Positions 1 to 8,398 of a DNA stretch of 15,447 bases are shown here, piece by piece. The position numbers and the translations under genes are program-made. The notes beneath the pieces are model-generated. The model worked only from the letters and a program-made list of their open reading frames with translations, was not told the DNA's origin and did no database searches. Location of the stretch: positions 1 through 15,447 of the forward strand of contig CABVBV010000037.1 of assembly GCA_902496595.1 (NCBI GenBank), read 5' to 3'. Each line of letters starts with the position of its first letter. Within the stretch, counting starts at the first letter, position 1. This stretch comes from an uncultured Eubacteriales bacterium. GTDB taxonomy: Bacteria; Bacillota; Clostridia; Oscillospirales; Oscillospiraceae.

Positions 1-58
1 AATCGACTGCCTGTGTCCATTTAGGACGTTCACTCCCATGAGATAAAGATTTCTTGAT

Positions 59-87
59 ATTATAGCACCCGTTCCGTATATTGTCAA
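59..87 (-). promoter_or_regulatory. Consensus sigma-A promoter firing out of the left edge
   Basis: Read on the minus strand, TTGACA (87-82) is followed by a 17-base spacer and TATAAT (64-59). The bases TGC directly before the -10 box add an extended -10 element. All twelve consensus positions match. The -35 box overlaps the dnaE stop codon (86-84), so this promoter serves whatever lies beyond position 1. Transcription should start near position 52. An ATG at 20-18 with a GGGAG about 12 bases upstream is open to the edge and could be the start of the next gene. A second ATG at 39-37 is also open but has no ribosome binding site. Perfect promoters often drive stable RNAs, so an RNA gene is also possible. 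Confidence 0.75.
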
Positions 88-3000
88 TGAGACTCGGCCT
101 TGACGACGACGTTCTCATCACCGAGCATCTCTCTCAGCTCTCTTATGAGGGAATCCCGAATGATACATTCTGCGCCCAGCCTGCGGCGCTCCTCGCCGAC
201 GACCATTATCATGCGCTCACGTCCGGGGAACATCTCGCAGAGCAGCTCGATCTTCCTGAGAACTTTCGGGTCGGCGGTCTTCAGCCTGAGCCAGAGCTTA
301 CGCTCCGCCTGCGGCGGCGCGTCCGTGCCCAGTTCGTGCAGGTCGGACAGCGGCCTGAGCGAATCCAGCATTATTGACGGATCCTTGTCCTCTCTGGCCG
401 AGATGCGGCCCTTCACGATGACCGCGGAGTTTTCCGAGATATATCCACCGCTCTCGTCCAACACATTGCTGAAAGCCAGCAGTTCTATTGCGCCGGTGTC
501 GTCCTCGAGCTGAATATGGCACATGAGCCGCCCGGTCTTCGTAGTGCGCGAGCGGTAAGAGGCCACTATGCCCGCCAGGATGACGTGCTGCGAATCGTGG
601 TACCGGCTCGGCCCGTCCTCGCTTGCGAAGTCCTCCAGCACGGAGCCGATGCTGACTGCGCCGGCCCTTCTCACGGCTTCCTTGTAGTCGTCTATCGGGT
701 GCCCGCTCAGATAGAGGCCCGTCATCTCGCGCTCCATGAGCATGAGTTCCTTCTTCGGAAATTCCTCAACGTCCGGCACGGGCACGGAAGCGCCGGAATT
801 TCCGCTCTCCGGAGCCCAGTCGTTGGAGCCGAAGAGGTCGAGCTGCCCGTCGATATTGTGCTTTCCGTCGGAGGCGATGCCTTCCAGCACGGCGTCGGTC
901 ATCTGCATGAGGGCCCGCCTCTTGTAACCCAGGCTGTCGAAGGCCCCGGACTTTATGAGGCTCTCGACCGCTCTGCGGTTCAGCTCCTTTCCGGACATCC
1001 TCCGGCAGAACTCCTCAAAATCGGTGAACGGCCCGTTCATGCTCCGCTCGCTCATGAGCAGCTGGATGAACTTTTCACCTATGTTTTTAATGGCGACGAG
1101 CCCGAAGCGGATGTTCTTCCCGACGACCGTGAACCTCGCGTCCGACTCGTTCACGTCCGGCGGAAGGACTTTTATGCCCATCTCCCTGCACTCCGAGATG
1201 TACTCGGCCACTTTCCCCGTTGAATCGAGTACGCTCGTCAAAAGCGCCGCCATATACTCGCACGGCCAGCGGCATTTCATATACGCCGTCCGGTAGGCGA
1301 CCACGGCGTAGGCCACGGCGTGCGCCTTGTTGAATGCGTAGCTCGCAAAGTCCAGGATCTCATCGTATATGCTGTTCGCGGTCGCCTCGTCCACGCCGTT
1401 CTTGACGCAGCCGGGTATGCCGCGCTCTTCGTCTCCGTAGATGAATGCCCGCCGTTCCGCGTCTATGACCTCGTGCTTCTTCTTCGACATCGCCCGGCGT
1501 ATCATGTCGGCCTGGCCCAGAGAGAAGCCCGCGAGCTTCCTGAATATCTCTATGACCTGCTCCTGGTATACTATGCAGCCGTAGGTGACGGATAGTATCG
1601 GCTCGAGCAGCGGGTGCTTGTAGCTTATCTTCTCCGGATGCGAAGAACACTCGAGGAATCTCGGTATGCTGTCCATCGGCCCGGGACGGTAGAGCGCTAT
1701 GACGGCCGTGATATCCTCGATGCTCTTGGGCTTCAGGCCTATGCATACCGCCGTTATGCCCGTGGACTCGAGCTGGAACACTCCCGAGGTCTTGCCTGCC
1801 GAAAGCATGGCAAAGGTCTCCTCGTCATCCTCCGGTATGGATTCGACTTTGAAATCCTTCTGCCTCTTTCTGACAAGTTCGGCTGCGTCCTCAAGCACCG
1901 TCAGGTTCCTCAGGCCGAGGAAGTCCATCTTCAAAAGGCCCAGATGCTCAAGCGTCGTCATCGTGTACTGGGTGACGATGCTCTCGTCGTTTCTAGCCAG
2001 CGGCACGTACTCGTACACCGGCTTTTCGGTTATTACCACTCCGGCCGCGTGTGTGGAAGCGTGGCGCGGCATACCCTCGAGAGCCCTCGCGGTGTCAATG
2101 AGGGAACGCAGTTTCTCGTCCTTCTCATACATATCCCGCAGCTGCTTCGAGAGCTTCATCGCCTCGTCCAGCGTCATGCCCGGGGCGAAGGGCACCTGCT
2201 TTGCCACCGCGTCGCAGTCGGCATAGCTCACATCCAGCGCCCTGCCCGTGTCACGTATCGCGGCTCTGGCGGCCATGGTGCCGAAAGTGACTATCTGCGC
2301 CACGTGGTCGGAGCCGTATTTCCGATTCACATAGTCGATGACCTCGCCGCGCCGCCGGACGCAGAAGTCAATGTCGATATCCGGCATGGACACGCGCTCC
2401 GGGTTCAAAAAGCGCTCAAAGTAGAGACTGTACTTGATGGGGTCGATGTCCGTTATTCCGAGGCAGTAGCTGACGACGCTGCCTGCAGCCGAGCCTCGAC
2501 CCGGGCCCACGGGTATGCCCCTTCTCTTCGCGTAGCCAATAAAGTCGGAGACGATGAGGAAATAGTCCACAAAGCCCATCTCGGAGATCATTCCGAGCTC
2601 GTAATCGAGCTGCTGCCTGACCTCCTGCCGGCCCTCTCCATACCTTCTCGCAAAGCCCTCGTCGCAGAGCTTTTTCAGGTAGGCCCCGCTGTCCGTTTCA
2701 CCCTCCGGCAGCTTGAACTTCGGCAGATGGTAGTGCCCGAACTCGAAGTCGAAACTGCACTTTTCGGCTATGACGTTCGTGTTGTCGCAGGCTTCGTCCA
2801 GGCCGGGAAAGAGCGAGCGCATCTCCTCCTCAGACTTCAAATAGAACTCCTGAGTCTCAAAACTCATCCTGGAGTCCTGCTTCACGGTCTTGCCGGTCTG
2901 TATGCACATGAGGACGTCCTGGTAATAGGCGTCCTTTTTTTCGATATAGTGCGCGTCGTTCGTCACTGCCAGCGGGATGCCGCACTCCTCGTGCAGCCTG

Positions 3001-3566
3001 ATGAGGCCCCTGGCCGCATCCTCCTCATCCCTTATGCCGTGCCTCTGTATCTCCAGATAGAAATCGTCACCAAATACCTGCTTCAGCTCCAGAGCCCTGG
3101 CTCTTGCAGCGTCGAACTGACCGCTGATGATCTTCTGCGGAATGTCCCCAGCCAGGCAGCCCGAGAGGCAGACGAGGCCCTCCGCGTGCTCATAGAGCAG
3201 CGGCCAGTCGATCCTCGGCTTTATATAAAAGCCCTCGACAAAACCCATGGAGACAAGGTAGCACAGGTTCCGGTAGCCCGTCTCGTTTTTGCAGAGCAGA
3301 ATGAGGTGCGAATATTCCGAGTCCGCGCCATGCTCCTTGTCGGTGCGTTTTCTCGGCGCCACGTACACTTCGCAGCCGATTATCGGGTGAATGCCCTCTC
3401 TCACGCAGGCCTCATAGAAAGCCACGGCTCCGTACATGACGCCGTGGTCTGTCACGGCGAGGTGCCCGAAGCCCAGCTCCTTCGCCCTTTTGACCAGCTC
3501 GTCTATCCTGCAGGCGCCGTCGAGCAGGCTGTATTCCGTGTGCAGATGCAGATGCGTAAAGGCCAA
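84..3566 (-). CDS. dnaE: DNA polymerase III subunit alpha (DnaE)
   Basis: This is the replicative C-family polymerase, 1160 residues and of normal length for DnaE without an embedded proofreading exonuclease. The N-terminal PHP domain starts with HLHLH and keeps the usual metal-ligand positions (H7, H9, D16, H41, E66, H87, C137, D204, H206). The palm carries GPGRGSAAGS (354-363), PDIDIDF (395-401, catalytic aspartates) and KMDFLGLR with D548. A QLDLF beta-clamp binding motif lies at 908-912, and an OB fold at about 995-1055. The start is TTG with a strong GAGGAGG eight bases upstream; the whiA stop lies in frame just before it, so no longer form is possible. It is the last gene of the hprK operon and follows whiA by 2 bases. 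A separate PolC may exist elsewhere in the genome, as in many Bacillota; that cannot be seen here. Confidence 0.98.
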   Translation of the reverse strand: MAFTHLHLHTEYSLLDGACRIDELVKRAKELGFGHLAVTDHGVMYGAVAFYEACVREGIHPIIGCEVYVAPRKRTDKEHGADSEYSHLILLCKNETGYRNLCYLVSMGFVEGFYIKPRIDWPLLYEHAEGLVCLSGCLAGDIPQKIISGQFDAARARALELKQVFGDDFYLEIQRHGIRDEEDAARGLIRLHEECGIPLAVTNDAHYIEKKDAYYQDVLMCIQTGKTVKQDSRMSFETQEFYLKSEEEMRSLFPGLDEACDNTNVIAEKCSFDFEFGHYHLPKFKLPEGETDSGAYLKKLCDEGFARRYGEGRQEVRQQLDYELGMISEMGFVDYFLIVSDFIGYAKRRGIPVGPGRGSAAGSVVSYCLGITDIDPIKYSLYFERFLNPERVSMPDIDIDFCVRRRGEVIDYVNRKYGSDHVAQIVTFGTMAARAAIRDTGRALDVSYADCDAVAKQVPFAPGMTLDEAMKLSKQLRDMYEKDEKLRSLIDTARALEGMPRHASTHAAGVVITEKPVYEYVPLARNDESIVTQYTMTTLEHLGLLKMDFLGLRNLTVLEDAAELVRKRQKDFKVESIPEDDEETFAMLSAGKTSGVFQLESTGITAVCIGLKPKSIEDITAVIALYRPGPMDSIPRFLECSSHPEKISYKHPLLEPILSVTYGCIVYQEQVIEIFRKLAGFSLGQADMIRRAMSKKKHEVIDAERRAFIYGDEERGIPGCVKNGVDEATANSIYDEILDFASYAFNKAHAVAYAVVAYRTAYMKCRWPCEYMAALLTSVLDSTGKVAEYISECREMGIKVLPPDVNESDARFTVVGKNIRFGLVAIKNIGEKFIQLLMSERSMNGPFTDFEEFCRRMSGKELNRRAVESLIKSGAFDSLGYKRRALMQMTDAVLEGIASDGKHNIDGQLDLFGSNDWAPESGNSGASVPVPDVEEFPKKELMLMEREMTGLYLSGHPIDDYKEAVRRAGAVSIGSVLEDFASEDGPSRYHDSQHVILAGIVASYRSRTTKTGRLMCHIQLEDDTGAIELLAFSNVLDESGGYISENSAVIVKGRISAREDKDPSIMLDSLRPLSDLHELGTDAPPQAERKLWLRLKTADPKVLRKIELLCEMFPGRERMIMVVGEERRRLGAECIIRDSLIRELREMLGDENVVVKAESH

Positions 3567-3568
3567 GC

Positions 3569-4480
3569 CTAGTCCTCCTCTCCGACGCCCTTTCCCAGTT
3601 CGACCAGTTTTTTAAGCCTGTGGCTCAGGCAGGATTTCGTCACAGCGGGATTCGACAGCAGCGCAAGGTCTGCAAGGCTCGCCTCAGGGTTCGCTATCCT
3701 GAGCAGCGCCGCCTGCTGAAGGCCCTCCGGCAGTCCGTCGAGGCCATATTCCCGCTCGATCGCCCGTATCGCCGCCAGCTGCTCCTGCGCCGCAGCCACG
3801 GTCTTGTCCGCGTTCGCCGTGTCGCAGTTCACCTTGCGGTTTATCTCGTTCCTCATGTCCCGTTCTACCTTCGCCGACATCACGTCCAGCGCCGCCACCG
3901 GGGCCCCTATGGCGGTCAAAAAATCCGCGATCGTCTCGGACTGCTTGAAATACGCGACAAAATTCGCGCCGCGTTTGGCCTGCCCGGCCTCGAAACCCAG
4001 CTCGAAGAGCAGGGAACAGAGTTCCCTTCCCACGCTCGCGTGGGCGGTCACGAGTTCAAGATGATAGCTCTTCATCGGGTCTGTCACGCTGCCGCCGGCC
4101 AGGAACGCTCCTCTGGCAAATGAGGCGCGGCAGCAGTCGCTCTCCAGCACGCCGAGATTGATATGCAGCGCCAGCGTGTCCCCCGGCTCCATGTCGAAGG
4201 CCCGGAACACGCTCGCGATCTTTTCCGTATCCCTTATCAGGAACCTGCGCTTGCCCTGGGCCTCAGGCTCAGGCTGCTCGTCGAAGCCCAGGTTGAAGGC
4301 GCGTTTAAAAAGCCTCGGCAGCAGGGCGGCGAAGTCCGGGTTTGCCGTGACGAGGCGTATCTCCCTCTGGCTGAAGGTGTTGCAGTATAGCAGCGCCCCG
4401 TAGGCCATGGCCACGGCGCAGCATTTTTTCCTGGGCGGCTGACGGCAGAGTTCCGCCTTCACCTGCGATGCAAAGGACAT
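3569..4480 (-). CDS. whiA: DNA-binding protein WhiA
   Basis: WhiA is a Gram-positive protein with a homing-endonuclease-like N-terminal domain that has lost nuclease function, and a C-terminal helix-turn-helix. It controls sporulation and division genes in Streptomyces and affects division and chromosome segregation in Bacillus. The 303 residues match the family. Visible hallmarks are the N-terminal MSFASQVKAEL, RGAFLAGGSVTDP (123-135) in the LAGLIDADG-like core, EINRKVNCDTANADKT (212-227) before the DNA-binding part, and an HTH at about 261-292 (SNPAVTKSCLSHRLKKL). The ATG has a GAGGAGGT ribosome binding site that overlaps the yvcK stop codon, which suggests translational coupling. whiA follows yvcK by 12 bases, the widest gap in the operon, and precedes dnaE. 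The yvcK-whiA pairing is widely conserved in Bacillota and Actinomycetota. Confidence 0.97.
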   Translation of the reverse strand: MSFASQVKAELCRQPPRKKCCAVAMAYGALLYCNTFSQREIRLVTANPDFAALLPRLFKRAFNLGFDEQPEPEAQGKRRFLIRDTEKIASVFRAFDMEPGDTLALHINLGVLESDCCRASFARGAFLAGGSVTDPMKSYHLELVTAHASVGRELCSLLFELGFEAGQAKRGANFVAYFKQSETIADFLTAIGAPVAALDVMSAKVERDMRNEINRKVNCDTANADKTVAAAQEQLAAIRAIEREYGLDGLPEGLQQAALLRIANPEASLADLALLSNPAVTKSCLSHRLKKLVELGKGVGEED

Positions 4481-4492
4481 CCCGTGACCTCC

Positions 4493-5491
4493 TCAGCCGT
4501 ATACCCTCGTGTGCGACTTCTCGTGATAGAGCCGGAGCAGTTCCCTCGCGAGGTCGTCCGGCTGGTGCCTGACATAGCCCGAGGCCCAGCCCGCCACAGG
4601 AGCGCGCAGCAGACCCACGCCCAGTTCGTGGATCTCCCTCTCGTCTATGACGACAGGCTCCGCACCCTCCTTGCCGTACTTCTCCCGAAGCTCGGCCGGT
4701 ATCTCCCGGTCGTTCGCCAGGCACCAGTCGAAGAGCCGCTCTCCGGAGTTTGAAAACAGTGCCCTTATGTGGTCGGAGGCTGTGTAGCCCTCCGTCTCCC
4801 CGTCCTGAGTCATGACGTTCAGCACGTAGATCTTGAATGCGTCGGACTCCGCCACAGCCTGAGCCACGCCATCCGTCAGCAGGTTCGGCATGATGCTCGT
4901 GTACAGGCTGCCCGGGCCGAGGACTATCATGTCCGCGGCGTTTATCGCCTCTATGACCTGCCCGAGCGCAGGCGGGCGTTCCGGTATGAGGCGCACCCGC
5001 AGTATCCTCGCGCCCAGGCTCTTTTTGAAGTCCGCTATCCGCGACTCGCCCGTTATCTCGCTGCCGTCGTCAAACTCCGCCGCGAGGTAGACGTTCTCAT
5101 TCGTCACGGGCAGTACCCGCCCGGTTATCGCCAGCACCTCGCTCATCTTCCGCACGGCCTCGTCGAAGGTGTCCGACATACCGTTGAGCGCGGCGAGGAA
5201 CAGGTTGCCGAAGCTCTGGCCCTTGAGGCTGCCCTCGGTGAACCTGTAAGCCAGCAGCTTTTCCATTGTCGGCTCAGTGTTCGCCAGGGCCTGGATGCAG
5301 TTGCGCACATCGCCCGGGGGCGGCATACCGAGGTCGGCCCGGAGCATACCCGAACCGCCTCCGTCGTCCGCTACCGTCACTACGGCCGTTATGTTCTCCG
5401 ACTGCCGCTTGAGGCCCCGGAGCATCGTTGAAAGCCCCGTGCCGCCGCCTATGACGACGATCTCCGGGCCCTGTCTCTGCTTTTTTCTCAT
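4493..5491 (-). CDS. yvcK: YvcK/GlmR family gluconeogenesis and cell-wall factor
   Basis: This is a cytosolic protein of the YvcK (GlmR, CofD-like Rossmann) family. In Bacillus subtilis the family binds UDP-GlcNAc and stimulates GlmS, and is needed for growth and cell shape on gluconeogenic carbon sources. The 332 residues contain IGGGTGLSTMLRGLK (14-28), the nucleotide-binding loop, then VADDGGGSGMLR (40-51), PPPGDVRNC (57-65) and GQSFGNLFLAAL (91-102). These are the family signatures. An LGPGSLYTSIMPNLL stretch follows in the C-terminal half. The start ATG has a GAAGGGA ribosome binding site overlapping the rapZ stop, four bases away. Its place between rapZ and whiA, in an operon with hprK and murB, fits a role linking carbon flux to amino-sugar and peptidoglycan precursor supply. 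That link is known for the family and inferred here. Confidence 0.96.
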   Translation of the reverse strand: MRKKQRQGPEIVVIGGGTGLSTMLRGLKRQSENITAVVTVADDGGGSGMLRADLGMPPPGDVRNCIQALANTEPTMEKLLAYRFTEGSLKGQSFGNLFLAALNGMSDTFDEAVRKMSEVLAITGRVLPVTNENVYLAAEFDDGSEITGESRIADFKKSLGARILRVRLIPERPPALGQVIEAINAADMIVLGPGSLYTSIMPNLLTDGVAQAVAESDAFKIYVLNVMTQDGETEGYTASDHIRALFSNSGERLFDWCLANDREIPAELREKYGKEGAEPVVIDEREIHELGVGLLRAPVAGWASGYVRHQPDDLARELLRLYHEKSHTRVYG

Positions 5492-5495
5492 CGAT

Positions 5496-6353
5496 TCATC
5501 CCTTCTCGAGATCCCTGAAGCTCCTCGACGCCGAAAAGCCCAGCTCCAACAGCCTGTCCGCCAGCGCGTTCGCCACGGCCACGCTCCTGTGGCGTCCTCC
5601 CGTGCAGCCTATCGCTATGTTCAGGTTGTATTTGCCCTCCTCCAGATACAGCGGCATCAGGAATTTCAGCATCGACACCAGCATCTCCAGAAACCTCCTC
5701 GCGTCGCCGCAGGAGAGCACGAAATCCGACACCGGCTTATCCAGGCCGGAGAGCGTCCTCAGCTCCTCGACATAGAACGGATTCGGCAGGAACCTCACGT
5801 CGAAGACCAGATCCGCATCCATCGGCAGGCCGTACTTGTATCCGAAAGCGGTAACGGCCACCGAGAGCCTGCGCCCGGCGCGTCCGTCCGGCAATATGTC
5901 CGCTATCCGGGCCTGGAGCATCGCCGTCGTCAGCCCGGTCGTGTTTATGATGTAGTCCGCCCTCTCGCGCAGCGGGGAGAGCAGCACCGTCTCCCTCCTC
6001 ACCGCATCCTCGATGGAGCCCCCGGCGAGCATGGGGTGAGGGCGCCTGGAGCTCTTGTACCTGCGAACTATCGTCGGCGTGTCCGCCTCGACGAACAGGA
6101 TCCGGTATTCAAGGCCCTGCTCCCAGAGCTTGTCCAGGGCGTCTATCAGTCCGGGTATGCTCTCCCGCTCCCTCACATCAGTCACCAGGGCGACCCGCTC
6201 GTAGCGGCCGCCCGTGGCTATGCACAGCTCTGCAAACCTCGGCAGCAGCGCCACCGGCATATTGTCCACGCAGTAGTAGTCCATGTCCTCCAATATGTCC
6301 GCCGCCATGCTCTTGCCGGCGCCGGACATACCGGATATTATCAGAAATTCCAT
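5496..6353 (-). CDS. rapZ: RapZ/YvcJ family nucleotide-binding protein
   Basis: This 285-residue protein has a P-loop kinase-like N-terminal half and a RapZ C-terminal half. The Walker A motif is GMSGAGKS (8-15), followed by the family's DILEDMDYYCVDNMPVALL at 19-37. The C-terminal signature is GCTGGRHRSVAVA (249-261), which lines a metabolite/RNA pocket in the family. In Escherichia coli RapZ controls glmS expression through small RNAs and senses GlcN6P. In Bacillus the homologue YvcJ hydrolyses GTP and affects competence. Which role applies here cannot be decided from sequence. The ATG at 6353 starts three bases after the murB stop; GAAGGAT just upstream is the likely ribosome binding site. 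It shares an operon with yvcK and murB, both in UDP-GlcNAc metabolism. Confidence 0.96.
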   Translation of the reverse strand: MEFLIISGMSGAGKSMAADILEDMDYYCVDNMPVALLPRFAELCIATGGRYERVALVTDVRERESIPGLIDALDKLWEQGLEYRILFVEADTPTIVRRYKSSRRPHPMLAGGSIEDAVRRETVLLSPLRERADYIINTTGLTTAMLQARIADILPDGRAGRRLSVAVTAFGYKYGLPMDADLVFDVRFLPNPFYVEELRTLSGLDKPVSDFVLSCGDARRFLEMLVSMLKFLMPLYLEEGKYNLNIAIGCTGGRHRSVAVANALADRLLELGFSASRSFRDLEKG

Positions 6354-6356
6354 CCC

Positions 6357-7274
6357 TTAATCCTTCAAGATCCTGACCTCAGGTTCCAGCATGATGCCGC
6401 TGCGGTCATACACCGTCTTCTGTATGTGCTCCATGAGCCTCATAACGTCCTCAAAGCTCGCGCCGCCCCGGTTCACTACGAAACCCGCGTGCTTTTCAGA
6501 CACCTGCGCCCCGCCTACGGCGAAGCCCTTGAGCCCGGCCTCGTCTATGAGCGCCGCCGCAAAGCCGCCGGCGGGCCGCTTGAAGGTGCTGCCCGCAGAG
6601 GGCATATCCAAGGGCTGCGAGGCCCGGCGTTTCTCCATGAGCTCGCGCATCCGCGCCCGGATCTCCTCCGGTTCCTTCGGAGAGAGCCTCACCGTCGCCG
6701 AGGTGACGAGCCTTTTTGTGCCCTCGAAAGCGCTGTGCCGGTACGAAAGCCCCAGCTCCGAGGCGGGAACGGAGACCACAGTGCCGTCCGCGGCGGCATA
6801 CTCGGCTTCTTCGAGCACGTCCTTCATCTCGCCCCCGTAGGCGCCCGCGTTCATGAACACCGCTCCGCCCAGGCTGCCGGGTATCCCGTGCGCAAACTCA
6901 AGGCCCGAAAGCCCGCTGTTCGCCGCGAAGACCGCAAGTTTCGCGAGCGTAACGCCCGCGCCGGCCCTTATCCTTCCGTCCCCAAGCAGCTCCGTCTCCG
7001 ACATCGCATCTCCCATCCTGACCACGACTCTATCCAGGCCCTCGTCCGGGACGAGCAGGTTCGTGCCGTTGCCCATGAGCTCGAAAGGTGCGCCGCTCCC
7101 TTCCAGCAGTTCCAGAAGCGCCGCGGCCTCGGCAGCCGAAGCCGGGCAGCACATGAGCCGCGCCGGCCCGCCTATCCTGAAGGAGCAGTGCGCGCTCATG
7201 GGCTCGTTTTCGCGGAGCTCCAGCTCCGGCAGCGCCCTTCTTATGTCGGATATGAGTTTGTCGCTTACACGCAA
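6357..7274 (-). CDS. murB: UDP-N-acetylenolpyruvoylglucosamine reductase (MurB)
   Basis: MurB uses FAD and NADPH to reduce UDP-GlcNAc-enolpyruvate to UDP-MurNAc, the second committed step of cytosolic peptidoglycan precursor synthesis. The 305 residues fit the shorter, type II form common in Bacillota. FAD-binding signatures are SFRIGGPA (31-38), GNGTNLLV (68-75) and GIPGSLGGAVFMNAGAYGGE (130-149). The substrate and catalytic region includes SYRHSAF (177-183), SAGSTFKRP (226-234) with S229 as the likely proton donor, and LEPEV (296-300) with the active-site glutamate. The start is TTG three bases after the hprK stop. Upstream there is only a G-run (GGGGGGT) as a weak ribosome binding site, so translation probably relies on coupling to hprK. 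The next ATG (residue 26) would cut into the FAD domain region. Confidence 0.97.
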   Translation of the reverse strand: MRVSDKLISDIRRALPELELRENEPMSAHCSFRIGGPARLMCCPASAAEAAALLELLEGSGAPFELMGNGTNLLVPDEGLDRVVVRMGDAMSETELLGDGRIRAGAGVTLAKLAVFAANSGLSGLEFAHGIPGSLGGAVFMNAGAYGGEMKDVLEEAEYAAADGTVVSVPASELGLSYRHSAFEGTKRLVTSATVRLSPKEPEEIRARMRELMEKRRASQPLDMPSAGSTFKRPAGGFAAALIDEAGLKGFAVGGAQVSEKHAGFVVNRGGASFEDVMRLMEHIQKTVYDRSGIMLEPEVRILKD

Positions 7275-7277
7275 GGC

Positions 7278-8222
7278 TCAATACCCCCCGCCGTTGTCTA
7301 TCATCTTGTCGTGCTCCTGAGCCAGAGCCACGGCCGCGTTGTAGCCCATCTTCTTCTGCCTGTTGTTCATGGCCGCGAGCTCCAGTATGACGGCGAGGTT
7401 CCGACCGGGCCGCACCGGTATCGTCACGCTCGGGATGCTGACGCCCAGGATGCTGGTGTACTCTGTCTCGAGTCCCAGACGGTCGTAGGCCTTGTCGTTG
7501 TCCCAGAGTTCGAAGTTCACGACCAGATCAACGTCCGTCTCCGGTTTCACCGCGCCCACTCCGAAAATGTGCCTCGCGTTTATAACTCCAATGCCCCTCA
7601 GTTCCATGTAATATCGTATGAGCTCCGGTGCGGTGCCTATGAGCGTTTCTCTCGAGATGCGGCGGATCTCCACCGCATCGTCCGCTATGAGCCTGTGTCC
7701 GCGCTTTATGAGCTCCAGCGCCGTCTCGCTCTTGCCGACTCCGGAATCTCCCATGATGAGCAGGCCCTCGCCGTAGACCTCGACGAGCACTCCATGGAGC
7801 GTCACCCTCGGGGCCATGGCGTTTTTGAGCATACTGATGAGGTCGGCCATGAAGGTGGAGGTGTCCTCCTTCGTGCTCAAGAGGTTCCTGTCGTACTTCT
7901 CAGCCAGCTCGATGCACTCCGGGAGCGGCTTGGTGTCGTGGCAGATGATGAGGGCTCTCAGGTCAAACCTCATGAACTGCTCGAGCGCGGCCCTCCTTGT
8001 CTCCGGAGCGAGAGTCTGCAAGTAGGTGCTCTCGACCCGTCCGATGAGCTGTATCCTGTTCGGGTCGAAATAATCGTAAAAGCCCGCCAGCTGCAGCGCG
8101 GGCCTGTTCACATCCGCCGTGTAGACCCTAACGGTGTCGAAATCCTTTGCGGCGTGAATAACGTTCAGGTTCTGTTCCTCGACTATCTTTTTCAGGCTGA
8201 CGGAATATTCCTCGCGCACCAT
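7278..8222 (-). CDS. hprK: HPr kinase/phosphorylase (HprK)
   Basis: HprK phosphorylates HPr on Ser46 at high glycolytic flux and removes the phosphate when flux falls. It is the sensor of carbon catabolite repression in Bacillota. The 314 residues hold the N-terminal HprK domain (about 1-130) and the C-terminal kinase domain with P-loop GDSGVGKS (158-165), an acidic pair D181/D182 after HRLIA, RGIGVINARHIFGVGAVK (209-226), the family signature, and MNNRQKKMGYNAA (285-297). It is the first gene of the minus-strand operon. The ATG at 8222 lies ten bases after AGGAGG; a GTG immediately following could also be used. The promoter at 8285-8257 gives a leader of about 28 bases. The C-terminus ends in a short GGGY tail of no known meaning. 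Confidence 0.98.
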   Translation of the reverse strand: MVREEYSVSLKKIVEEQNLNVIHAAKDFDTVRVYTADVNRPALQLAGFYDYFDPNRIQLIGRVESTYLQTLAPETRRAALEQFMRFDLRALIICHDTKPLPECIELAEKYDRNLLSTKEDTSTFMADLISMLKNAMAPRVTLHGVLVEVYGEGLLIMGDSGVGKSETALELIKRGHRLIADDAVEIRRISRETLIGTAPELIRYYMELRGIGVINARHIFGVGAVKPETDVDLVVNFELWDNDKAYDRLGLETEYTSILGVSIPSVTIPVRPGRNLAVILELAAMNNRQKKMGYNAAVALAQEHDKMIDNGGGY

Positions 8223-8256
8223 GGTGACGCAGCCTCCTTCTCCAAACTATACCTCT

Positions 8257-8285
8257 ATTTTAACCACAAAGCCCCGTTTTGGCAA
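8257..8285 (-). promoter_or_regulatory. Promoter of the hprK operon
   Basis: On the minus strand TTGCCA (8285-8280), a 17-base spacer and TAAAAT (8262-8257) give a sigma-A type promoter with one mismatch in each box. The expected start near 8250 leaves a leader of about 28 bases to the hprK ATG. No operator-like palindrome or cre-like site was recognised next to it. It is divergent from the rpmB promoter about 40 bases away. Confidence 0.65.
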
Positions 8286-8322
8286 TTACTTTTGAAAAAC
8301 AGGAGTAATATGAAAATTCGTC

Positions 8323-8351
8323 TTGCAATCTTCAACTCCTTCTGCTATTAT
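8323..8351 (+). promoter_or_regulatory. Promoter of rpmB
   Basis: TTGCAA (8323-8328), a 17-base spacer and TATTAT (8346-8351) form a sigma-A promoter with one mismatch per box. TGC directly before the -10 box makes it an extended -10. Transcription should start near 8358, about 40 bases before the rpmB ATG. No known L28 leader structure was recognised in this leader. Confidence 0.7.
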
Positions 8352-8398
8352 ATTAAAGCTGTTCACATAGTCTTAACGAGAACGGAGGTGCTGCATAA

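Noticed and set aside
3564..3571. A longer N-terminus for DnaE
   Set aside because: The whiA TAG stop lies in the same frame just upstream, so the TTG at 3566 is the first possible start, and the protein begins at the family's usual place.
1614..3572. 652-codon open frame on the plus strand opposite dnaE
   Set aside because: Shadow frame of dnaE with biased composition, no ribosome binding site of note and no recognisable motif.
4041..4056. Palindrome CCCACG-CTCG-CGTGGG
   Set aside because: Lies inside the whiA coding sequence in G+C-rich DNA; short and without a T run, so expected by chance.
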